Shown piece by piece: positions 44,672 to 50,216 of a DNA stretch of 50,216 bases (positions are counted from its first letter, which is position 1; each line of letters starts with the position of its first letter). Under the pieces are notes generated by a model. The model ran no database searches and was not told the origin of the DNA. It saw only the letters and a list, made by a program, of their open reading frames with translations. This stretch comes from Spartobacteria bacterium (GTDB lineage Bacteria > Verrucomicrobiota > Verrucomicrobiia > Chthoniobacterales > UBA10450), in the NCBI GenBank assembly GCA_003169975.1, contig PNAA01000013.1, positions 1-50,216 of the forward strand, read 5' to 3'. The translations under genes and the position numbers were made by a program.

Positions 44672-45058
44672 TTAATCCCCAATCTTCACTGCCGAAATGA
44701 AGCCAGGGTTCTGCCTGCGTTCCGCGTAGGCATTCTTCATCCAACACTGCTTCGAAGACTTATTGAAGGAAATCGCCTTGCACCGGGTATCAGCTGCGCA
44801 CTCGTTCAAGCACTGTCCTATGTCGGTTGCGAAGAAGTCTTTGTAGTCAGAGCCGTGCCGGTCGTATCCATCTTCGATGGCTGACATGCGCGCCGGGGGA
44901 GGCGGTCGCGTTCCGAACTTGATGGAAAAAACACTGGGAATTCCAATTTCTTGAATAGTGAAGCCAAGATAGAGTTGCCATCCAACGATTCCCAGAAGGA
45001 CGAGCCCTGCAATCCAAGCGCGGCTGGGTTCCTTCCGATCGGTATCATTCGTTGCCAT
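44672..45058 (-). CDS. Membrane-anchored PAN/Apple-domain protein (cassette ORF)
   Basis: The 128-residue protein has an N-terminal cytoplasmic stretch, one membrane helix (AWIAGLVLLGIVGWQLYLGF) and an extracytoplasmic PAN/Apple-like domain with four cysteines (DIGQCLNECAADTRCKAISF ... SSKQCWMKNA). Such domains bind protein or carbohydrate. It lies directly after an attC-like site (45174-45241) on the same strand. Confidence 0.65.
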   Translation of the reverse strand: MATNDTDRKEPSRAWIAGLVLLGIVGWQLYLGFTIQEIGIPSVFSIKFGTRPPPPARMSAIEDGYDRHGSDYKDFFATDIGQCLNECAADTRCKAISFNKSSKQCWMKNAYAERRQNPGFISAVKIGD

Positions 45059-45173
45059 TTGGTTGTTCCTTTGAGATTTAAGCGCCTGATGAAGTTACAC
45101 GGGATTAGTGGCCATCTAAAAGGCAGAATTTCAAATTCTAATCGGGAGAATTCGTCACGGTCGGTTTTTCGGA

Positions 45174-45241
45174 GCCTGACTATCCGCGTTCCCAAGGAGC
45201 GCTTTTTCCAGAAAAGCTGACGGCGCTCCAGCGCGTTGGGC
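45174..45241 (-). other. attC-like site
   Basis: On the minus strand the R'' core GCCCAAC (45235-45241) and a GTCAGGC end (45174-45180, one change from GTTAGGC) enclose 54 bp with pairing arms GGAGCGC/GCGCTCC. At 68 bp it is shorter than the other sites. It follows the stop of the ORF at 45256 by 14 bases. Confidence 0.5.
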
Positions 45242-45255
45242 GGTTGGGCCACTGG

Positions 45256-45642
45256 TCAAAAAAATCTCCGTCGAAGCGCATAAATCAAAAGTCCAAAGAT
45301 GACTCCCCAGACGCTGCTGTTGAGCAACGCGGCCAAACCAAACTGGAACCAGTCAAATGGAAGCCAGCGTGTGTATGGCAGTAGAATCAGCGGAAACGAC
45401 AGGCACAAAAACAGATGAACCAGGAAGATGGCACCAGTGACACGAATCAACCCGAGAACAGTTAGATACAAAACGAAATGTGCTACCGTAACTGCTCCAA
45501 TCAGCGTGCGCCTTTTTGTCATAGTGATGCGAGAGGCCTTAACGATCCAAAGCTGAGCCACGGCCACCGGCGGCCAACCCAGCAATGCAATAATGCCAAT
45601 CGCAGCGCGGGCGGCGCCCGAGACCTGGGGAAATCGAGTCAA
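45256..45642 (-). CDS. Small multi-pass membrane protein (cassette ORF)
   Basis: The 128-residue protein has about four hydrophobic segments (RAAIGIIALLGWPPVAVAQ; AVTVAHFVLYLTVLGLIRV; IFLVHLFLCLSFPLILLPY; SSVWGVIFGLLIYALRRRFF). I recognise no family. The start is uncertain: MTKRRTLIG, 40 residues in, is an alternative. It is followed closely by an attC-like site, as a cassette ORF should be. The region 45643-45880 upstream shows no gene. Confidence 0.5.
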   Translation of the reverse strand: MTRFPQVSGAARAAIGIIALLGWPPVAVAQLWIVKASRITMTKRRTLIGAVTVAHFVLYLTVLGLIRVTGAIFLVHLFLCLSFPLILLPYTRWLPFDWFQFGLAALLNSSVWGVIFGLLIYALRRRFF

Positions 45643-45880
45643 TCACGCCTTGCTTTCTTGGCAGGTCCCCGGATTGGAGACAAGCGGAAAAAGCGGCGAC
45701 GGGAACCGCGGAAGATCGATTCAGCCGGTGACTGGAAAATGGCAAAATGTAACGGGCACGGGCTCGGTTGTTCCCTTTTCTAGTGATGCAATGCGCACAG
45801 ATAAACCTCTTCTTGATCCTTTGCCGCCGCGGCAGGCGACAACGCTCGGTTTGAGTTGTAAACGTTTCCTCAAACAAAAC

Positions 45881-46912
45881 ATGAAAATCACAAACCTCCT
45901 TCTCATTCTCGTCACCCTGGCGAGCGTCGTCATTTTCCCGAATGGTGCTTGGGCAGAGCCGAAGGCGAGGATGATGAAAGCCGTCGTCGTGCACCAGTAC
46001 GGCGGATCCGAGGTGGCGAAATATGAAGACACGCCGCGGCCCGAACCGAAAGAAAACGAAGCACTCGTTAGGGTAATCGCCAGCGGAGTGAATCCCGCCG
46101 ATCCTCTCATCGTCAGCGGCAAGTATGCGCAGCAATTCGGCACCCACGTTCCGTTGATTCCCGGCTACGACATCGCGGGCGTGGTCGAGCAAACGGGCTC
46201 TCGCGTAACGAAACTAAAAGTGGGCGACGCCGTTTATGGCTATCCGCTGATGGGCGGTGGCTGGGCCGAGCATGCCGTCGTCACCGAAGGAGAAACAGCG
46301 CCGAAACCGAAATCGCTTAGCTTCGTCGACGCGGCCGCCGTCCCCCTCGCGGCCTTGACGGCGTGGGATGCCTTGATCGACACCGCGCAGCTAAAAGCCG
46401 GCCAGACCGTCCTGATCCATGGCGGGTCCGGCGGTGTGGGCAGCTTTGCGATTCAAATTGCCAAGGCCCGCGGCGCCCGCGTCATCGCCACCGCCTCGAC
46501 CGCGAATCAGGATTTGCTCAAACATCTCGGCGCCGATGTGGCGATCGATTACACGAAACAGAAGTTCGAAGACGTTGCCAAGGACGTCGACATCGTGCTC
46601 GACCCGGTCGGCCGGGACACCCTCGCGCGTTCCTATGCCGTGGTGAAGAAAGGCGGAATCATCTGCACGCTCGTCGCGCGTCCCGATCCCGCGCAGCTCG
46701 AGAAATTTGGCATCCGCGGCGCCAGCATCGCCGTCACACCCAACGCCGCTAACCTGGCCGAGATCACGAAGCTCATCGACGACAAGAAGATCAAACCAAT
46801 CGTCACGCAGGTGCTGCCGCTGAGCGAGGGAGTGAAAGCCCTGGAGCAAGCCGAGACTCATCACAGCCGCGGCAAGATCGTGCTCAAGATCGCGGACGAA
46901 CCGAAGGAGTGA
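45881..46912 (+). CDS. Exported zinc-free MDR quinone oxidoreductase
   Basis: The 343-residue protein is a medium-chain dehydrogenase/reductase of the quinone oxidoreductase type: AVVVHQYGGSEVAKYEDTPR, VIASGVNPADPLIVSGKY, PLIPGYDIAGVVEQTGS, and the NADPH-binding VLIHGGSGGVGSFAIQIAKA. No zinc ligands are seen. Unusually, it starts with a clear signal peptide (NLLLILVTLASVVIFPNGAWA), which puts an NADPH enzyme in the periplasm or a lipophilic envelope. It is on the plus strand among minus-strand cassette ORFs and carries the host heptamer (46065), so it is probably not a cassette. Confidence 0.8.
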   Translation: MKITNLLLILVTLASVVIFPNGAWAEPKARMMKAVVVHQYGGSEVAKYEDTPRPEPKENEALVRVIASGVNPADPLIVSGKYAQQFGTHVPLIPGYDIAGVVEQTGSRVTKLKVGDAVYGYPLMGGGWAEHAVVTEGETAPKPKSLSFVDAAAVPLAALTAWDALIDTAQLKAGQTVLIHGGSGGVGSFAIQIAKARGARVIATASTANQDLLKHLGADVAIDYTKQKFEDVAKDVDIVLDPVGRDTLARSYAVVKKGGIICTLVARPDPAQLEKFGIRGASIAVTPNAANLAEITKLIDDKKIKPIVTQVLPLSEGVKALEQAETHHSRGKIVLKIADEPKE

Positions 46913-46948
46913 TTCGATCGATACCTCGGACGATGGCCGCCGATCGAC

Positions 46949-47431
46949 TCACTTGGGTCCGTCAGGTGGTGCTTCGTTGGAAATGTCGACAACGCACCGC
47001 CACTGTCCATCAGATTCGAAACGCCAGATTGATATCCCGCGAGAGTGCAGTGTCATGGTGCCGCCGTTTGGCCCTGGCACGGTGGCTTCGTCGGTCCCGC
47101 GCATGTAGGCGAATTTGCCATCGGGCGAGAACACAGGTTCTTGTGAGACCCAGTGGATTTTGAATCCCGGCGTATTAAAGCTGGCGGTAACGTAGGCACA
47201 AATCGCCGCTTTGCCCTCCAATACGGGCTGTCCGGGAAAAATAAGAACGGCGTCATCACTCCAATAAGATACCACCTTCTCCACATTCTTTCCCGCCGTA
47301 GCGAGATCCGCCCACTCCGCATCCCGGCGCAACAATTTCTCCCCCTCCGTTTTGGAATCGAAATGTCGCTGAGAACAACTAACGAGAAGAAGTGCGAGAA
47401 GAATCAGGAATAGGTTACGAGATATGTGCAT
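46949..47431 (-). CDS. SnoaL-like (DUF4440) lipoprotein or secreted protein (cassette ORF)
   Basis: The 160-residue protein has a lipoprotein-type signal (LFLILLALLLVSCSQRHF, lipobox LVSC) and a SnoaL/NTF2-like domain (AEWADLATAGKNVEKVVSYW; AVLIFPGQPVLEGKAAICAY; SRGISIWRFESDGQWRCVVD). Such cone-shaped domains bind small ligands; no enzymatic residues can be assigned. ATG 47431 follows the attC R' core (47448) by 17 bp. A heptamer lies in the signal region (47379). Confidence 0.75.
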   Translation of the reverse strand: MHISRNLFLILLALLLVSCSQRHFDSKTEGEKLLRRDAEWADLATAGKNVEKVVSYWSDDAVLIFPGQPVLEGKAAICAYVTASFNTPGFKIHWVSQEPVFSPDGKFAYMRGTDEATVPGPNGGTMTLHSRGISIWRFESDGQWRCVVDISNEAPPDGPK

Positions 47432-47447
47432 AGGATGAGTGCTATAG

Positions 47448-47570
47448 GTCTAACGAGAACAACAATGAGCTGCGGCGAGCGCGAGCGCGCATGGCTCGCA
47501 GTAAAGAGTGTTTTGTCATCTAAATGTGAACCCCGAACGGGCAGCGGCTGGCGCTATCGTCCGGTTAGGC
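47448..47570 (-). other. attC site
   Basis: The 123-bp site has both cores at consensus: R'' GCCTAAC (47564-47570) and R' GTTAGAC (47448-47454). It ends in GTTGTTCTCGTTAGAC, as do the left-array sites, and lies between the stop of the DUF4386 gene and the start of the SnoaL gene, as required between two cassettes. Confidence 0.75.
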
Positions 47571-47595
47571 GGTCAATGGTGCGGACACGGTTGAT

Positions 47596-48309
47596 TTAAA
47601 CAATGGCGCGATCGGGACTCTGACTGTCTAATGGTTGATTCCTCGCACCCCAGATCAAAAGCCAAAAAATGATCGGTAATTCCGCGGCCTCAAGAATCCC
47701 CGCGAACTGGTCAACGAGTTGCCGATATGATGGCAGAACCAGGCCTGTGAGCGAACTGGCCAGATAGCCGAAAGCGGCAATGAGCAGTAAGAAACCGAGG
47801 ACGCGGGGGATGAAACCCGATCGAATGACCAGAAGCGCAAACGGAATCAGCCAAAGCCCCCAGAAGATTTCGGCAACCAAAACTTCTCGGCTGTGCAAGC
47901 GCATAAAAAGGTAGGCAAGGGCGTCCAGCTGACCCTTGTTAAAGACGGACAGAAAATCGGCACCGCTGACCAGGAGTAAGGCCGCAAGTTCGTTCACCAC
48001 ACTCAGAAGCGAGATGGGAATGGAGACGAGAATCAAGATCATCATCGCCAAAGCGTGTGTCTCGTTGACCGCCTTGAATAAGCGGTAGAGGGCCACAACA
48101 ACGAGAATGAACAGGATCGAGCCCAGCAGTTCGCTCGCGATGCCAAGGCGGAGGAGCGACTCGGAAGTCCGAATGTGGTCGGCTGTCGCGGTGGCGTCGT
48201 TTGGCACGATCAGCTTATTGGGGACATAGATGAGTCCAAATGGAGCGGGGATGCTGGCCAACAAATAGAAGAGTCCCGCCAGCCTTGCCTGCCTCTTGGT
48301 TCGGTTCAT
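47596..48309 (-). CDS. DUF4386 membrane protein (cassette ORF)
   Basis: The protein of about 237 residues has six membrane helices and the DUF4386 pattern: RQARLAGLFYLLASIPAPFG, LLRLGIASELLGSILFILVV, SREVLVAEIFWGLWLIPFAL, and SGFIPRVLGFLLLIAAFGYL. The function is unknown. Start MNRTKRQARL (48309) is preferred to an upstream ATG (48348) that lies against the attC core. The gene is neatly bracketed by two attC sites. Confidence 0.8.
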   Translation of the reverse strand: MNRTKRQARLAGLFYLLASIPAPFGLIYVPNKLIVPNDATATADHIRTSESLLRLGIASELLGSILFILVVVALYRLFKAVNETHALAMMILILVSIPISLLSVVNELAALLLVSGADFLSVFNKGQLDALAYLFMRLHSREVLVAEIFWGLWLIPFALLVIRSGFIPRVLGFLLLIAAFGYLASSLTGLVLPSYRQLVDQFAGILEAAELPIIFWLLIWGARNQPLDSQSPDRAIV

Positions 48310-48346
48310 GTGGTTGTTTAGCATTTGGCAATGATCTGGGTAAATC

Positions 48347-48468
48347 ACCTTACGAGAACAAGATCAGCCACCGCTGGCGGAGGCAAGCATCAATCGCAAT
48401 CGGCGAGTCTTAATAAACGGAAGCAAGGCCGTACGGTTGCCGGCGGCCGGTTGCACGGCTGGTTAGAC
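48347..48468 (-). other. attC site
   Basis: The 122-bp site has R'' GTCTAAC (48462-48468) and a mutated R' GTAAGGT (48347-48353). It ends with GGCTGATCTTGTTCTCG, identical over most of its length to the end of the left-array site at 4258-4290. It lies 18 bp after the CPBP gene stop. Confidence 0.65.
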
Positions 48469-48486
48469 CTCTTTGATGTCACAGCG

Positions 48487-49227
48487 CTATTTGAACACGA
48501 GGTGAGCGACAGCGGCTTCAAGATTCCAATAAATAATCGCAACCGACGCAAGATCGAACGCCGCATGGGCACACATGACCATCCAGATCCGGCCCGTGAT
48601 GGCGAAGATGGTCCCGAAGACGAGGCCCGTGATCATCGCCTGCTCGACCCCAGGAAGCCCCAGGTTTACGTAATGGCCAAGGGCAAACAACGCGGAGGTG
48701 AGCAGGACGATGGATACTTTTGCGCCGGGCCCAGTCCCGAAAAGCTTGCCGAGGCGTTCGAATAAGTAACCTCGGAACAACGTTTCTTCTGCGAAGCCCG
48801 CGCCGACAATCATCGTGAACACCATTCCGGGAAGTGCAGCCCGGTTTCCTCCGAGGTAATGGTAGGCGGGATTGATGGCAGGGGCGTCGAGCAGCGGCAT
48901 CACGATGACCTTCATCAGGAGTTTAAGGGCGCAGCCGAAAACGATGCCAACCGCCAGAGTGCCAAGCCAGCTCTTGGGTCGCACGTAGCCGATCTCACGC
49001 CATGGCGTATGTGACCGCCAGGCCCACACCAGCACCAGAATGGCGCTCACAGGCTTGAAGACAGAAGTCAGGACGATGAGGAGAATCGCGAGAAGCCCGA
49101 GCGGCCCGAACCCGCGCAGGCTGGCCGCGACGGGATCGCCAGACGGCGGCGCTGGTGGCGCTTCGCACGGGAGCGCAGAAGCGTGTTCCGGCAGATTCGA
49201 GGCGTCGCTGGTCATGCCTTGTTTCAA
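48487..49227 (-). CDS. CPBP intramembrane metalloprotease (cassette ORF)
   Basis: The 246-residue membrane protein has the CPBP/Abi signature: motif 1 GAGFAEETLFRGYLFERLG, motif 2 ALFALGHY and motif 3 MCAHAAFDLA, which supply the zinc-binding or catalytic Glu and His residues. The proline-rich N-terminus precedes about seven helices. Family members cleave prenylated or membrane proteins and often give bacteriocin immunity. It is placed between attC-like sites. Confidence 0.85.
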   Translation of the reverse strand: MKQGMTSDASNLPEHASALPCEAPPAPPSGDPVAASLRGFGPLGLLAILLIVLTSVFKPVSAILVLVWAWRSHTPWREIGYVRPKSWLGTLAVGIVFGCALKLLMKVIVMPLLDAPAINPAYHYLGGNRAALPGMVFTMIVGAGFAEETLFRGYLFERLGKLFGTGPGAKVSIVLLTSALFALGHYVNLGLPGVEQAMITGLVFGTIFAITGRIWMVMCAHAAFDLASVAIIYWNLEAAVAHLVFK

Positions 49228-49238
49228 GAATACGCGGG

Positions 49239-49279
49239 GTCTAACGAGAACGGAGCAGTGTGGGAATGGAGTCGTTGGG
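49239..49279 (-). other. attC remnant
   Basis: GTTCTCGTTAGAC (R' core at 49239-49245) lies 11 bp upstream of the CPBP start, where the preceding cassette's attC should end. The other half is not recognisable; GTTGGGA at 49273 is the nearest core-like sequence. The rest of 49280-49497 holds two similar copies of ATAGACG...AGCCCGAAGGG but no gene. Confidence 0.4.
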
Positions 49280-49497
49280 AAACGAGCGACATAGACGAAT
49301 AGCCCGAAGGGTGAGATTGCGGCGCAAGCGAATCAAACTCCGAAATAGACGTCAAGCCCGAAGGGAAAGAACATGGGAAGACGCGAGTCAAAGCGCAGGT
49401 GGCTGCAGGTTGATTGGGGACGTCATCGAAAGCTGGAACGCGGAGCGGCCAGCATGCATGCTCGCAAAAGGTCTCGGAGTTCGCTGCATCCGCTTCC

Positions 49498-50202
49498 CTA
49501 TGGCGCAGGCGTGGGCGAGGGTGCTTTACCCGCCGGCATTTCGCGATAGGGCTTGTGCTCGCGATACAAGGCGGGATGCGCTTCGTCCTCTTTCCGCAAC
49601 TCGCCGGAAAGTCCTCGGATCGCCTTCTCTTCATAGCTGATTGCCTGATCGAAGTCTCCCACCTCCGCATAGGCGGCGGCGAGGGTGTCGATGAAGTATT
49701 TGTTCTTCCATTCCGTCAGTTCGCACGCACGGCGTGCTTCACTCACGGCCGTATTCCCATCGCGTAGCGAATCCTCAGGGGAGGTCGCTCTCAGCCAGGC
49801 CAGGCTGTTCAACGCGCGGGAATCTTGAGGTGCCAGTCCTTCAGCCTCGCGCAAGTCTGCTTGCGCACGTTGATAATCACGCTGCGCAATAAATGCTTTT
49901 GCGCGGGCGGCGTAGCCCGCTCCGTCGCGCGGAGTTAGTTGAATGTATTCGCTCAGATCTGCGATTGCTCTCGAGTAATCTCCTGCCTTCGAATAAATGA
50001 GAGCACGATTGTAATAAGCGTCGGCATCGTACGGAGCTAACATGATTGTTTGATGGTAGTCGGCGAGCGCTTGATCGTTCTTGCCCATCTCCTGGTAGGC
50101 GGTGGCACGATTATGATACGCGAAGTAACTTTTCGGATTGAGCTTTAAAGCGTTGTTGTAATCAGCAATGGCCCGCCCTGGCTCTCCTCTTTCCCCTAGA
50201 AG
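49498..50202 (-). CDS. TPR-repeat protein, N-terminus cut at the contig end
   Basis: At least 195-235 residues of tetratricopeptide repeats are encoded: GRAIADYNNALKLNP, DQALADYHQTIMLAPYDADA, YNRALIYSKAGDYSRAIADL, AKAFIAQRDYQRAQADLREA and later, looser repeats. A proline-rich C-terminus follows. The frame is open upstream of ATG 50088 to a TAG at 50203-50205, which lies inside the 21-bp terminal inverted repeat, so the N-terminus is truncated by the contig end or a breakpoint. TPR proteins act as scaffolds; the partner is unknown. Confidence 0.75.
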   Translation of the reverse strand, partial: LLGERGEPGRAIADYNNALKLNPKSYFAYHNRATAYQEMGKNDQALADYHQTIMLAPYDADAYYNRALIYSKAGDYSRAIADLSEYIQLTPRDGAGYAARAKAFIAQRDYQRAQADLREAEGLAPQDSRALNSLAWLRATSPEDSLRDGNTAVSEARRACELTEWKNKYFIDTLAAAYAEVGDFDQAISYEEKAIRGLSGELRKEDEAHPALYREHKPYREMPAGKAPSPTPAP

Positions 50203-50216
50203 CTATCCGAAAAGTA
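50196..50216. repeat. 21-bp terminal inverted repeat, right copy
   Basis: Exact inverse of bases 2-22; see the left copy. It introduces a stop codon upstream of the TPR frame. Confidence 0.8.

Overview
The window looks like one chromosomal contig of a GC-rich Gram-negative bacterium, most likely a soil Verrucomicrobiota relative (Chthoniobacterales/Udaeobacter-like). This is an inference from the Verrucomicrobia-style type II secretion cluster, the abundant small palindromic repeats (including one inside dnaE that encodes RASARP-type peptides), the poor Shine-Dalgarno use and the GC-rich codon use. No rRNA or tRNA was recognised. The two contig ends are 21-base inverted copies of each other, so the termini may be an assembly junction.

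Left 10 kb, accessory DNA: a decayed integron. A broken integron integrase (6668-7720, minus strand) is followed in the same orientation by a recombination-like site and three cassette ORFs (6128-6586, 3653-4249, 987-1556), separated by attC-like sites. Two of these attC sites are split by insertion sequences: an intact IS110-family element (about 4380-6117) and an IS1182-family element with a nonsense-mutated transposase (1866-3663). The integrase has a frameshift, and its middle is replaced by a GIY-YIG nuclease ORF that itself carries a stop codon. An IS110 transposase relic lies at 476-750. To the right of intI are a 13-unit, about 41-bp tandem repeat array, a beta-class DNA methyltransferase overlapping a frameshifted restriction-endonuclease-like gene, and a MITE-like element.

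Centre, 10.9-44.2 kb, core chromosome: membrane proteins, a frameshifted upp, psd-pssA phospholipid genes, a nucleotidyltransferase, a CDF transporter, a large secreted Asp-box/VPS10-like protein, YdeI-like and FTR1-like proteins, then a type II secretion/pseudopilin cluster (gspH-I-J-K-L-M plus a GspC-like gene on plus; gspG, an unassigned secreted protein and gspF on minus). These are followed by a hydrolase, a LOG-family protein, ACP, TatA, glnB-glnA, a PD-(D/E)XK nuclease-like gene, dnaE, a small nucleotidyltransferase module bounded by a duplicated dnaE 3' end, and clpB.

Right end, 44.4-50.2 kb: a second cassette-like block, with small minus-strand ORFs (PAN/Apple protein, small membrane proteins, SnoaL-like, DUF4386, CPBP protease) separated by attC-like sites related to those at the left end, then a truncated TPR gene.

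The most striking sequence-level signal is a heptamer TCGTTAG (usually TCGTTAGGC), hand-counted 34 times in both orientations. 29 of these lie between 10.8 and 47.4 kb, where about 3 are expected from base composition. In genes it is repeatedly written with the rare-looking codons TTA, CTA and AGG, it is absent from the IS, restriction-modification and nucleotidyltransferase inserts, and it equals the 3' core of the integron attC sites.
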